Origin: Arsenophonus fragariae
Lineage (GTDB): Bacteria > Pseudomonadota > Gammaproteobacteria > Enterobacterales > Enterobacteriaceae
Direction of reading: 5' to 3'
NCBI GenBank assembly: GCA_047291315.1
Contig: JBDPYZ010000003.1
Span: 62,001-126,000 of the forward strand
DNA: 64,000 nucleotides
The position numbers were made by a program, and so were the translations under genes. This document shows, piece after piece, positions 28,235 through 38,279 of the stretch. Under the pieces are notes generated by a model. It was not told the origin of the DNA and did no database searches. It saw only the letters and a list, made by a program, of their open reading frames with translations. Every line of letters starts with the position of its first letter. The stretch's first letter is position 1.

Positions 28235-29605
28235 TTACGGTGATTTTTGGCTCCTTAACGCCATGCTATCTTCAGTTTTAACTACCTTCCCACGTAAAGA
28301 ATTGGCATAGACATCGACAATTTCGACATCAACAAACTTTCCGATCATATCTTGCGTGCCTTCTAAGTTTACCACCCGATTATTTTCGGCACGGCCAGAA
28401 AGTTCCATAATATTTTTACGTGAAGGTCCTTCAACTAGAATACGTTGAATGCTACCCAACATTGTACGGCTATAGTTCATTGCTTGCTCATTAATGCGTT
28501 GCTGAAGTAGATAGAGGCGTTGTTTTTTTTCATCTTCACTAACATCGTCAGGCAAATCAGCGGCAGGGGTACCAGGGCGTGGTGAGTAGATAAAACTAAA
28601 ACTCATATCAAAATTAACATCAGCAATCAGCTGCATGGTTTTTTGAAAATCATCTTCTGTTTCACCAGGAAAACCAACAATGAAATCTGAGCTGATGAGA
28701 ATATCGGGTCGTGCTTTACGTAATTTACGGATAATGTTTTTATACTCAAGGGTAGTATGTGATCGTTTCATCATAGCCAAAATACGATCTGAACCACTTT
28801 GAACGGGTAAATGCAAAAAGCTAACAAGTTCAGGGATATCTTCATAGACAGCAATAATATCGTCAGTAAACTCAATTGGATGACTTGTTGTAAAACGGAT
28901 GCGATCAATGCCGTCAATGGCTGCAACCAGACGTAATAATTCTGCAAATGAACAAATTGTACAGTCAAAATTTTCCCCACGATAGGCATTGACATTTTGG
29001 CCCAATAAATGAATTTCACGCACTCCTTGAGCGGCTAATTGTGCTATTTCAAATAAAACGTCATCACATGGTCGGCTTACCTCCTCGCCACGAGTGTAAG
29101 GAACGACACAAAATGAGCAGTATTTATTACAGCCTTCCATAATGGAAACATAAGCTGAAGGACCTTCTGCACGTGGTTCTGGTAATCGATCAAATTTTTC
29201 AATTTCTGGAAAACTTATGTCGACTATTGGACTACGCGTACCTTTAACTTGATTGATCATCTCTGGTAGACGATGCAAAGTTTGTGGTCCGAAAATAATG
29301 TCAACACTGGGGGCACGTTGACGAATGAAATCCCCCTCCTGTGAAGCGACACATCCGCCAACACCAATAATAATATCGGGATTAACATCTTTTAGATTTT
29401 TCCAACGGCCTAATTGATGAAATACTTTTTCCTGCGCTTTTTCACGAATTGAGCAGGTATTCAGCAGTAGAATATCTGCTTCTTCGACAACCTCTGTTAA
29501 TTGATATCCATGGGTGCTGTTGAGCAGGTCAGCCATTTTCGATGAATCATATTCATTCATCTGGCAACCCCAGGTCTTAATGTATAGTTTTTTATTTGTC
29601 AACAT
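28235..29605 (-). CDS. miaB: tRNA-2-methylthio-N6-dimethylallyladenosine synthase MiaB
   Basis: Radical-SAM methylthiotransferase that modifies A37 of tRNAs reading UNN codons. At 456 aa it is a little shorter than the E. coli protein (474), at the C-terminus. The auxiliary cluster cysteines are seen in KTWGCQMN, LLNTCSIREKA and VGGCVAS, the radical-SAM motif is CNKYCSFC, and a TRAM domain closes the protein. First gene of a run towards ybeZ-ybeY-corC-lnt. Intact. Confidence 0.96.
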   Translation of the reverse strand: MLTNKKLYIKTWGCQMNEYDSSKMADLLNSTHGYQLTEVVEEADILLLNTCSIREKAQEKVFHQLGRWKNLKDVNPDIIIGVGGCVASQEGDFIRQRAPSVDIIFGPQTLHRLPEMINQVKGTRSPIVDISFPEIEKFDRLPEPRAEGPSAYVSIMEGCNKYCSFCVVPYTRGEEVSRPCDDVLFEIAQLAAQGVREIHLLGQNVNAYRGENFDCTICSFAELLRLVAAIDGIDRIRFTTSHPIEFTDDIIAVYEDIPELVSFLHLPVQSGSDRILAMMKRSHTTLEYKNIIRKLRKARPDILISSDFIVGFPGETEDDFQKTMQLIADVNFDMSFSFIYSPRPGTPAADLPDDVSEDEKKQRLYLLQQRINEQAMNYSRTMLGSIQRILVEGPSRKNIMELSGRAENNRVVNLEGTQDMIGKFVDVEIVDVYANSLRGKVVKTEDSMALRSQKSP

Positions 29606-29797
29606 TTTGTATATCCGAAGTTTTCAGTAGCAAAATCTGTCATACTGAAAACATTATGTATTAAATTAAAAAATTTTGATATGTATTGTATTAGTTTGGG
29701 GCATAGGTGACCAGTATGTTGAATAGATTATTAGTAAATGACGTAAGAAAAACTAAGCCTACTGTTAGATTGATGGCTATTGGTAGCTAAAGTTGAT

Positions 29798-30979
29798 ATG
29801 AATAGAATAGATAAAAATTATGACATTGTAGTCGTTGGTGCAGGTATGATAGGTGCAGCCATGGCAATTGGATTAGCCAAAGAAGGTTGGAGGATTCTTT
29901 TACTTGAACATACTAAACCTGCACTGTTTGATCCGTTAGAGCAGCCTGATTTACGCGTTTCAGCGATAAGTTGTACTTCTGTGGATCTACTTAAGCAACT
30001 AGGTGTATGGAATAGTGTTTTAAATATGCGAGCGGCCCCTTATCGAAGATTAGAAACGTGGGAAGGGGAAAACTCGTATGTGATGTTCGAAGCAAATAGC
30101 CTTGGTTTGCCTGAACTGGGTTATATGGTTGAAAACCGTATTTTGCAATTTGCATTATGGCAACAATTTTCTCAATATCCCAATCTTACCTTACTATGCC
30201 CCGCCAAATTGGTAGCAATGCAGCGTCAGAATCAACAGTGGAAAATTACCTTAAATAACAATCAGCAATTTTTGGCAAATTTAATTATTGCTGCTGATGG
30301 TGCCCGTTCGCAGGTGAGGTCTTTAGCTGGAATTGGCAGTAACGGTTGGCAATATGGTCAATCATGTTTGCTTATTACGGTTAAGATGGAACAACCACAG
30401 CAGGATATTACTTGGCAACAATTTTTTCCTTCTGGTCCGCGAGCATTTTTGCCTTTATTTGATCATTGGGCCTGTTTGGTTTGGTATGATAAACCGGCTC
30501 GAATTAGACAACTACAAGCTATGTCGCTGGAGCAGCTTAGGCAAGAAATTGTTTCAGCTTTTCCTACTCGCCTTGGCTCATTGCAAGTTGTTGCTAAAGG
30601 TAGTTTTCCACTGATACGTCATCACGCTAATCGTTATGTTGAAGAGGGGCTAGCGTTGATTGGCGATGCTGCTCATACCATCAACCCACTTGCCGGTCAG
30701 GGGGTTAATATCGGTTACCGTGATGTTGATAGTTTATTAAAGATATTAATTGATGCTAAGACGTATTTATTACCTTTCTATGCCCGCCAAACTTTACTGA
30801 CTTATCAACAGAATAGAATGCTAGATAATAGATTGATGCAGGCAGGTATGGATGTTATATATACACTGTTTAGTTCTCAGTTAGCGGGTGTAAAATCTGG
30901 TCGAAATTTTGCCTTAATGTTAGTAGAACGGCTAAATGCAATTAAGAAAAAGGTACTTAAATATACTTTAGGTTTATAA
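29798..30979 (+). CDS. ubiF: 3-demethoxyubiquinol 3-hydroxylase UbiF
   Basis: FAD monooxygenase that adds the C6 hydroxyl in ubiquinone synthesis. From the ATG at 29798 it has 393 aa (E. coli 391). The dinucleotide motif VVGAGMIGAA is at the N-terminus, and the second FAD motif LIGDAAHTINPLAGQG is near residue 285. A TTG at 29780 could add six residues; neither start has a strong ribosome site. Divergent from miaB, as in E. coli. Intact; it implies an aerobic respiratory chain, in line with sdhCDA at the window end. Confidence 0.94.
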   Translation: MNRIDKNYDIVVVGAGMIGAAMAIGLAKEGWRILLLEHTKPALFDPLEQPDLRVSAISCTSVDLLKQLGVWNSVLNMRAAPYRRLETWEGENSYVMFEANSLGLPELGYMVENRILQFALWQQFSQYPNLTLLCPAKLVAMQRQNQQWKITLNNNQQFLANLIIAADGARSQVRSLAGIGSNGWQYGQSCLLITVKMEQPQQDITWQQFFPSGPRAFLPLFDHWACLVWYDKPARIRQLQAMSLEQLRQEIVSAFPTRLGSLQVVAKGSFPLIRHHANRYVEEGLALIGDAAHTINPLAGQGVNIGYRDVDSLLKILIDAKTYLLPFYARQTLLTYQQNRMLDNRLMQAGMDVIYTLFSSQLAGVKSGRNFALMLVERLNAIKKKVLKYTLGL

Positions 30980-31636
30980 AATAAAGTCGGTTATGCTATT
31001 TTTTACTGCTGTACCGTCAAGCAGTGTTCTTTAGGCTATAGAGAATGTTAAAATTAGTTAAATTGTGAGTTAGATCAAAAAAGCATCATTTTTGTTATTT
31101 TTTATGATTCACGGGTTATACTGTACATAATTATTTCTTTTTATTCATAAATTTTATCGTTTTTACTGGTGTTGGTAGTCCAACTTGGCATACGTTTTTG
31201 ACTATTTCTATCATGTTACTGTGATGTCAATAGCCATATTTTGATATTTTTATTTTACGTGTTTGAAGTAGATCACCGCTGTTTTTCAGAGGCGTACTTA
31301 CATTGCTTAAGTAGCTACCTTTTAATTGTTATTGCCAGTTTGTTCCAATATTATCTATCTTTTTTTCTCTTAACTATTTATAAAGCTAAATACTAAGTGT
31401 TTGGCAGGATAAGGGTTGTATCACGATAAATAGTAAAAAAGTAATTGGTAGCTATTTTGGCTATGATATGTAATTGTTTGAATAAATTATCCAGTAATTC
31501 TTAATCTAGATTTTTCGGATACCTATATTTTGGAAATTTTTTACTTTAGTGATGTTTAACTAAGATTTTAGAAATTATGTTGGTAAAATTATTATAGCAA
31601 AAAATAATTTTTTTACATGTAATTTATTGAAAATTA
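30980..31636. other. Non-coding gap between ubiF and the tRNA operon
   Basis: About 650 bp with no supportable gene. In E. coli this side holds four more tRNA genes of the same operon (glnW, metU, glnV, glnX); no tRNA-like cloverleaf was found in the remaining sequence. No clear terminator for the tRNA operon was seen beyond an AT-only stem near 31598-31614. Confidence 0.45.
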
Positions 31637-31711
31637 TGGCTGGGGTACCTGGATTCGAACCAGGGAATGCCAGGATCAAAACCTGGTGCCTTACCGCTTG
31701 GCGATACCCCA
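31637..31711 (-). tRNA. glnU: tRNA-Gln (anticodon TTG)
   Basis: 75-nt cloverleaf ending in an encoded CCA. The acceptor stem TGGGGTA pairs with TACCCCA, and the anticodon loop TTTTGAT carries TTG. The T loop GTTCGAATC is standard. Last of three tRNAs read on the minus strand; the order Met-Leu-Gln matches the start of the E. coli metT operon. Confidence 0.97.
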
Positions 31712-31740
31712 ACGAGAACATAAATAATTTCTATAAAGAA

Positions 31741-31825
31741 TGGTGCGGGAGGCGAGACTTGAACTCGCACACCTTACGGCGCCAGAACCTAAATCTGGTG
31801 CGTCTACCAATTTCGCCACTCCCGC
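31741..31825 (-). tRNA. leuW: tRNA-Leu (anticodon TAG)
   Basis: 85-nt class II tRNA with a long variable arm and encoded CCA. The acceptor stem GCGGGAG pairs with CTCCCGC, and the anticodon loop TTTAGGT carries TAG. Middle gene of the three-tRNA operon, as leuW in E. coli. Confidence 0.97.
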
Positions 31826-31831
31826 AAATTG

Positions 31832-31908
31832 TGGTGGCTACGACGGGAATCGAACCTGTGACCCCAGCATTATGAGTGCTGTGCTCTAACCAGCTGAGCT
31901 ACGTAGCC
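31832..31908 (-). tRNA. metT: tRNA-Met (elongator, anticodon CAT)
   Basis: 77-nt tRNA with encoded CCA. The acceptor stem GGCTACG pairs with CGTAGCC, and the anticodon loop CTCATAA carries CAT. The fully paired first base pair (G-C) and lack of the initiator GGG anticodon stem indicate an elongator. First gene of the operon, 39 bp after the predicted -10. Confidence 0.96.
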
Positions 31909-31946
31909 ATCTTTTTCCGTAACCTTTATTGGTGTTGCGGGGCGCA

Positions 31947-31975
31947 ATTATGCGTATATCGACCCGAGTCGTCAA
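31947..31975 (-). promoter_or_regulatory. Stable-RNA promoter of the metT-leuW-gln operon
   Basis: On the minus strand, -35 TTGACG (31970-31975) and -10 CATAAT (31947-31952) are separated by exactly 17 bp. A GC-rich discriminator TGCGCCCCGC follows the -10, unusual in this AT-rich DNA and typical of promoters under stringent (ppGpp) control. Transcription would start about 30 nt before metT. Confidence 0.88.
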
Positions 31976-32427
31976 CTGATTTTTTTACTATTTCTGCAGA
32001 AAAGTATTTGTTTGTTTGGGTTATAATCATTTTGTCGATAAAATCAACAAAAAATAACGGCGTTGCCAGCAAGTAATAATAGCTTGATATGTTAAATATG
32101 AAAGCCAATTAGGTTAAGATATTTTTGATAATGAAATGAGAGATGTTTTTTACTTCAATGATGGTGATAATTTTCATTAACAACCAAAGGTATTGTATTA
32201 ATTTTACTGCGGTAAAATGTTGATGGTCATTGAGCAATTTGTTAGTTTACGGAAAATGAATAAATTAGAGCATAATACTGTATATCTATGCTGCTACTTT
32301 TGGAACGATTAATAATTGCTGTTGTGTATTAAAAATTTTTTAATTAAAAGATAAATGTTAGTTGCAGCATAAATTTTTTATATTCGCGATATTAAAAAGT
32401 ATAGGTAAATGTATTACAACTCTGTTG
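31976..32427. other. Non-coding gap where asnB and nagD are missing
   Basis: About 450 bp of AT-rich DNA between the tRNA promoter and the end of the nagC pseudogene. In E. coli asnB and nagD lie in this interval. No translated stretch here resembles either, so both seem to be fully deleted. Confidence 0.5.
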
Positions 32428-33651
32428 CTATTTAAGCAAATATTGTAAAAATTCTCCATTTAACATAGCACGTTTAGTTAAGGTGAAAGCGCCAATAGCT
32501 GAATTATGTACCAGTTGTGAAGTAACAATCGGTAAATCATTATGGAAATCTTTTAGTGCTTGTGTTTTGATGCAGTTTTGCATGGAGGGTAGAGAACTTT
32601 TTCGGCTGCTGTGATTTCCCCATCGATAACCACTTTTGGGGGGTTGAATAGGTTAATAATAATAATCGCAATAGCTTTGCCAAGATGGTGGCCTACGTGT
32701 TTAATCACTTCAATTGCTAACGGATTGTTTTTATTTTCAGCCGAGTAAATTGCTTTAATAGAACAATTATTTGCTTTTAATTGGCTTGGATAATTTTGTT
32801 CAAGTTGTTGCCTAATTCTATTTTCAATAGTGCTATTAGCTACAATAGTTTCTAGACAACCAAAGTTACCACAATGGTAACGTTCTCCTAATGGATCTAT
32901 TTGTATATGGCCGATTTCACCTAGGTTGTAACTGTTGTTCAATAAAATTTCACCACCAATAATCACACTTGCCCCAGTGTAATGATGTATGCGCAAAAAA
33001 ATTGAAGCGGCGCAATTTTGTGTAGCACCGAAATAATGTTCTGCCAGGTGCAAAACTACGAATATCGTGACCAATAAAACAGGTTATTTTGAAATGCTCT
33101 TTCAGATTACTCAGCAACTGCCGGTTATGTATTTTTATATGGGGCATATAATGAACAATTCCTGCTTGTGAATTCACTAAGCCAGGTAAAATAACTGAGA
33201 TAGCGATTAACTCGCGATTAGGGTGTTGATGTTGCTGGATAAAATTTTCAATGGCTGCAATTAAATTATTTTCTATTTCTTGTTGACCGGTTTCCGGTAA
33301 TGGTGAATATGCTTCAGCGAGCACTTTGCCGTTTAAGGGGTAAAGTGCTAATGTACAGTCACGTCGATCTAATCTCCCACCGATGCTATGAAAAATATGA
33401 TGTTCAGAAATAATTGACATGGATCGGCGACCTCCGGTAGAGGCTTGTTGGGCGACTTATTTAGTTAAGCCTCGCTCGAGTAATTGGCGGGTTATTTTTG
33501 TTACACTAGCAGGAGCCAATTAGCTCTTTTCTGAGATCTGAATTCGAGAAATAGGGCCATTTTGATCAATAATCCGATATACCACAGCACTATTTAATTG
33601 TTTAACTAAATCAATATTACCAATTTGTTTTAAAATGTAATTGTGACTCAT
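32428..33651 (-). pseudogene. nagC: Broken nagC, N-acetylglucosamine-responsive repressor
   Basis: NagC is the ROK-family repressor of nagE and nagBA and an activator of glmUS. Nearly the whole gene can be read in pieces. From an ATG at 33651 the DNA-binding domain is clear (NIDLVKQLNSAVVYRIIDQNG) but carries two in-frame TAA codons, at 33520-33522 and 33457-33459. The frame shifts near 33050 inside HDIRS...LAEHYFGA and again near 32590, after which the true C-terminus (GAFTLTKRAMLNGEFLQYLLK) ends at 32428. The ROK zinc motif CGNFGCLET survives. Four lesions make a functional product very unlikely. Confidence 0.93.
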
Positions 33652-33666
33652 CAGTATATATGCTCG

Positions 33667-34827
33667 TTACAGTTTGATTTCACGGCCATTAACAATGGTT
33701 TTTCGGATGATGAAGTCGTGATTAAATACGATAAGGTTTGCAACTTTATCTTTTTCTATGCTCCCAAGTTTTTTGTCGACACCAATAGCGCGAGCGGGAT
33801 AAAGTGTGGCCATTCTTAGCGCTTCATCTAACGCAATACCTACATGTTCAACGATATTTTTGACAGCATCTATCATCGTTAAGGATGAACCACTTAATCT
33901 ACCATTTTTATCAACACATAATCCATCACGACAATATATGGTTTTACCTGCAAAGGTAAAATAATCTATTTTACTGCTATTGGGATCAAGTCCAGCAGGT
34001 GCGGTGGCATCTGTTACTAGAACTAATTTATCGCCTTTTAATTGTTTACTATCACGAATATTAGCCCAGTGAACATGTAAACCATCGGCGATAATTCCTG
34101 CATATACATTAGGAGTATTGTAAATAGCACCAACTAATCCGGGATCACGGCCAGAAATAGAAGGCATAGCATTAAAAAGATGGGTTGAGAATTGAATGCC
34201 TGCTTTAAAACCATTCTGAGCCTCTTCGTAAGTTGCATTGGAATGACCTGCTGAAACAATAATACCAGCTTCAATTAATTGGTGAATATATTTTTCTGCA
34301 ACTATTTCTGGTGCTAAGGTAATTTTAATGATCACATCCGCATTTTGACATAAATAGTTGATCATTTCAGCAGAAGGCTTACGAATATATTCGGTATTAT
34401 GTGTACCTTTTTTTGCTGTATTAATGTAAGGTCCTTCAATATGTAACCCTAATGCCTGGTTTTTATATTTGGCCAGATAGTCACGCATAGTTCCTATTGC
34501 TGTTTTAATCAGCGGATCAGTGCTAGTGATCAATGTAGGTAGGAAGCTGGTACATCCATTTCGTTCATTTGCTTTTTGCATAATTTCTAGAGTCTTAATC
34601 GAGATATCTGCTGGATTATCATTGAACTGTACACCACCGCAGCCATTAACTTGTAGATCGATAAATCCTGGCGCTAGAATAGCATTTTGTAGATCATGAA
34701 TTTCAATATCTTGATGTAATTCTGTAATTGGACAAACTTGTTTTATTTGTTCTTTTTCAATAATAACTGCATGATCGTTCAGTTTTTCATAACCTGTATA
34801 AATAATGCAGTTGGTTAATGCATGCAT
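33667..34827 (-). CDS. nagA: N-acetylglucosamine-6-phosphate deacetylase NagA
   Basis: Hydrolyses GlcNAc-6-P to glucosamine-6-P and acetate; also used for amino sugars released from recycled cell wall. At 386 aa it is close to E. coli (382). The metal and substrate residues are visible: Glu in GLHIEGPYIN, His in SAGHSNATYEEA, His in THLFNAMP, and the catalytic Asp in LVTDATAPAG. It lies 85 bp after nagB and 15 bp before nagC. Intact, in contrast to nagC and nagE. Confidence 0.96.
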   Translation of the reverse strand: MHALTNCIIYTGYEKLNDHAVIIEKEQIKQVCPITELHQDIEIHDLQNAILAPGFIDLQVNGCGGVQFNDNPADISIKTLEIMQKANERNGCTSFLPTLITSTDPLIKTAIGTMRDYLAKYKNQALGLHIEGPYINTAKKGTHNTEYIRKPSAEMINYLCQNADVIIKITLAPEIVAEKYIHQLIEAGIIVSAGHSNATYEEAQNGFKAGIQFSTHLFNAMPSISGRDPGLVGAIYNTPNVYAGIIADGLHVHWANIRDSKQLKGDKLVLVTDATAPAGLDPNSSKIDYFTFAGKTIYCRDGLCVDKNGRLSGSSLTMIDAVKNIVEHVGIALDEALRMATLYPARAIGVDKKLGSIEKDKVANLIVFNHDFIIRKTIVNGREIKL

Positions 34828-34912
34828 GATATTTTACTCTTATATTATGGTGATATTATATCGCATTATTGATCTATTTGTAGTTGATAGTGTTAAATTT
34901 CGCTATCTTAAC

Positions 34913-35719
34913 TCAACTAGCAAATTGATTAATGAGGTCAAATTCTAATTGACGAAAATATTTTAAAGTTTTTACTTTTAGCTCAAGGGTTGCTGATTCA
35001 TCACAAACCATAGCTGATTTTGGATGCATTTGTAGGCAGCTAATAGTCCACATATGGTTAATCGAGCCTTCTACCGCAGCTTTAACGGCTAATGCCTTAT
35101 TTGCACCGGTTGCCAGGACTAAAATTTCTTCAGCTTCAAGTAGGGTTCCTATACCAACAGTGACAGCATATTTAGGTACTAAATCAATATTGTTATCAAA
35201 AAAACGAGAATTTGCTTGTCGGGTTTCTGGTGTTAGCGTTTTAATCCGGGTTCGAGAAGAAAGAGATGAAGCAGGCTCGTTGAAGGCAATATGGCCATCA
35301 CTACCAACACCCCCCATGAATAGATGTATTTTACCATAAGACTTTATTTTATCTTCGTAAAGTTTGCATTCAGCGTCGATATTTTCTGCATTACCATTGA
35401 GTAAATTAATATTATTTTCTCTGATATCGATATGATTAAATAAATTTTCATACATAAAAGTATGATAGCTTTGTAGATGATTTTTCGGGATACCGACATA
35501 TTCATCCATATTAAAAGTAACCACATGTTTAAAACTAATTTTACCTACCTTAAAAAGCTTAATAAGCTCATGATAGGTGGTTAGCGGTGTCTCACCGGTG
35601 GGAAGTCCTAATACAAATGGATGTTCAGCCGTTGGACTGAATTGATTAATTTTATTTGCAATGTAATTGGCGGAAAAAAGACCTACATCTTTTGCAGTTG
35701 TTAGAGGAATAAGCCTCAT
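34913..35719 (-). CDS. nagB: Glucosamine-6-phosphate deaminase NagB
   Basis: Converts glucosamine-6-P to fructose-6-P and ammonia. At 268 aa it matches E. coli (266). The catalytic block GGVGSDGHIAFNEPASSLSSRTR contains the Asp, His and Glu of the proton relay, and FNMDEYVG carries the conserved Asp near residue 72. First gene of nagB-nagA-nagC, divergent from nagE. Intact. Confidence 0.96.
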   Translation of the reverse strand: MRLIPLTTAKDVGLFSANYIANKINQFSPTAEHPFVLGLPTGETPLTTYHELIKLFKVGKISFKHVVTFNMDEYVGIPKNHLQSYHTFMYENLFNHIDIRENNINLLNGNAENIDAECKLYEDKIKSYGKIHLFMGGVGSDGHIAFNEPASSLSSRTRIKTLTPETRQANSRFFDNNIDLVPKYAVTVGIGTLLEAEEILVLATGANKALAVKAAVEGSINHMWTISCLQMHPKSAMVCDESATLELKVKTLKYFRQLEFDLINQFAS

Positions 35720-35920
35720 TATTTTTTTACCTCACTTAATTTTGTTTCATATCAGCTATATTTTAAGGATTTTGTGCTATTCTTTGCTCTTAATTGAGTT
35801 TATATATCCCAAAGATTGTCTATTGGTTAATGCCTTAAATTTAGTAATATAAGATATTTTTCATAAAATTTTTATTTAGCCACTCTTTTAATCAAATAAA
35901 CAGAGTTAGATTTAGACTTT

Positions 35921-35952
35921 TATCACAACTTTAGCTTATTTAATTTGTGATA
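35921..35952. promoter_or_regulatory. Inverted repeat in the nagB-nagE control region
   Basis: Perfect 8-bp arms TATCACAA (35921-35928) and TTGTGATA (35945-35952) flank a 16-bp spacer. Each arm holds a CRP-type TGTGA half-site. In E. coli the nagE-nagB gap has a CRP site between two NagC operators; this could be what is left of that arrangement. The rest of the 340-bp gap (35720-36060) shows no gene. Confidence 0.35.
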
Positions 35953-36060
35953 CAAAATAGTTGGGTCTAAGTGACTCAATGATAATATATAAAAAATTGA
36001 ATATTTATAATATTTAGTAATAAGATTTCAGTAATGAGGTTATTCAAGGAGAATAACATA

Positions 36061-38075
36061 GTGAATGTGTTAAGTTATTTACAGCGAATAGGTCGTGCTC
36101 TTATGGTACCTGTTGCTGTGCTGCCTGCCGCTGCGATTTTAATGGGGATTGGTTATTGGATTGATCCTAATGGCTGGGGATCTAATAGTACAATTGCCGC
36201 TTTATTGATCAAATCAGGCTCTGCAATTATAGAAAATATGTCAATACTGTTTGCAATTGGTGTTGCTTATGGTTTGTCGAAAGATAAAGATGGTTCGGCG
36301 GCACTAACTGGTTTTGTCGGTTTTTTAGTGGTGATAACCCTATGTTCTCCGGCTGCTTTTTCGATGATTATGGGAGTTGCTATCGAGCAGGTCCCAGCGG
36401 CATTTAGCAAAATTAATAATCAGTTTGTCGGGATATTGGTTGGTGTATTGGCTGCGGGACTTTATAATCGCTATAGCGATGTCGAATTACCGAAAGCATT
36501 GTCGTTTTTTAGTGGCCGCCGTTTAGTACCAATATTGACTTCATTTTTGATGATCCTGTTGTCTTTCATTCTGATGTATGTTTGGCCATTCGTCTATAAT
36601 ATATTAGTGGTGTTTGGTGAAAGTATTAAATATTAGGGTTCATTAGGCGCCGGTATTTATGCTTTTTTTAATCGTCTGTTGATCCCGATTGGATTACATC
36701 ATGCATTAAATTCAGTGTTTTGGTTTGATGTTGCGGGTATTAATGATATTCCTAACTTTTTGGCGGGAGCTAAATCGTTGGCTGCCGGCATGGCCGAAAA
36801 AGGGATTACTGGGCGTTATCAAGCTGGGTTTTTCCCTATTATGATGTTTGGCTTACCTGGTGCGGCATTGGCTATTTATCACTGTGCTCGCCCTGAAAAT
36901 AAAGCAAAAGTAGCTGGTATCATGATTGCCGGTGCTTTCGCTGCTTTTTTTACTGGAATGACTGAGCCACTCGAATTCTCATTCATGTTTGTTGCGCCGG
37001 TTCTTTATGTAATTCATGCTTTATTAACTGGATTTTCTGTTTATATTGCGGCAACAATGCACTGGATCTCGGGTTTTGGCTTTAGTGCTGGTTTAGTCGA
37101 TATGTTATTGCAGAGTCATAATCCATTAGCAGTGCATTGGTATATGTTGATTCTCCAAGGGTTAATTTTCTTTTGTTTATACTATGTCATATTTCGTTTT
37201 GCGATTAATAAGTTTAATTTAATGACCCCTGGGCGTGAAATGACAAATGACGATCAACACGTTGATTATTATGACAAAGACATCACTACCAGTGATAAAG
37301 ATATTACGCATGAAGCATACCAATATCTTGCGGCGATGGGTGGAACAGATAATTTAACAATAATCGATGCTTGTATTACTCGTTTACGTCTAGGTGTAAA
37401 AGCCGCTGATATTGTTAATGATTCTTTGGTAAAAAAATTGGGTGCATCAGGCATCATTCGTTTAAATAAGTATAATGTTCAAATTATTGTTGGAACGCGA
37501 GCAGAAATGATTGCGGATGCGATGAAAAAGATTGCCGCAAGAGAAGTAGTTGCACCATCAAATTTTGTTGAAAAAGATAATCGACAGTAAAAGTAAAAAT
37601 AAGCATGCGGGACAAACGGTTTTTACGTTGGTTGCGTCGGTTAGCGGTGAAATTTATTCTCTTGATGAAGTTCCTGATGAAGCTTTTGCTAGTCGTATTG
37701 TCGGTGATGGTTTAGCGATTAAACCAACTAGTGGTGAGGTGTTAGCTCCGGTATCGAGTAAGATTGTAAAAATTTTTGATACCAATCATGCTTTATGTAT
37801 TGAGACTAATGACGATGTTGAAGTGATCGTTCACATGGGTATTGATACTGTGACGTTAAAAGGTCAGGGATGCAAGCGTTTAGTTGAAGAAAATAGTGAT
37901 GTAAAGGTAGGTCAAACTTATCCTGAAATTAGATCTCTATTACCTGGAGCAGCATGCTAAATCAATGATGAGTCCATTTATTATCAGTAATCTTGATGAT
38001 TATCAGGGATTGACAATACTGGCAACTGGTGAAGTAATCGCTGCAATAACGCCAATTTATGATGTATTGAAGTAA
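36061..38075 (+). pseudogene. nagE: Broken nagE, GlcNAc-specific PTS permease (IICBA)
   Basis: The three-domain PTS transporter that imports and phosphorylates GlcNAc. A GTG at 36061 with AAGGAG upstream gives the typical MNVLSYLQRIGRAL start. The IIC membrane domain is interrupted by an in-frame TAG at 36634-36636. IIB follows with its phosphorylated Cys (DACITRLRL), then a frameshift in the linker near 37580. IIA reads on with the HMGIDTVTLKG active-site region, and a last frameshift near 37960 separates the MMSPFIISNLDDYQG tail that ends at 38075. Three lesions in about 2 kb, with all domains still recognisable, indicate recent loss. Confidence 0.92.
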
Positions 38076-38120
38076 TGTGTTTTGTTATTATGATTTGATA
38101 TAATAATCATATGATGAATA

Positions 38121-38152
38121 AAAATGGGAAAGGTTATGAACCTCCCGTTTTT
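38121..38152 (+). terminator. Terminator after the nagE pseudogene
   Basis: A stem GGGAAAGGTT / AACCTCCC with a 3-nt loop and a two-base bulge is flanked by AAAAA and GTTTTT. It lies 45 bp after the old nagE stop and 130 bp before glnS. Confidence 0.55.
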
Positions 38153-38279
38153 CCTTTATGAGCTTTTTATTAATTAAGTAAAGCTTAATAATATGTGTTA
38201 ATAAACGGTTGTTTCTAATTCGGATATCGTAGATGATAAAAGCGTTATTGACATGCTTTTGCATTGAGGAACTATGACA

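Noticed and set aside
31627..31875. 82-codon plus-strand open frame over the tRNA genes
   Set aside because: It is the complement of three tRNA genes; the apparent protein is a translation artefact often mis-annotated as hypothetical.
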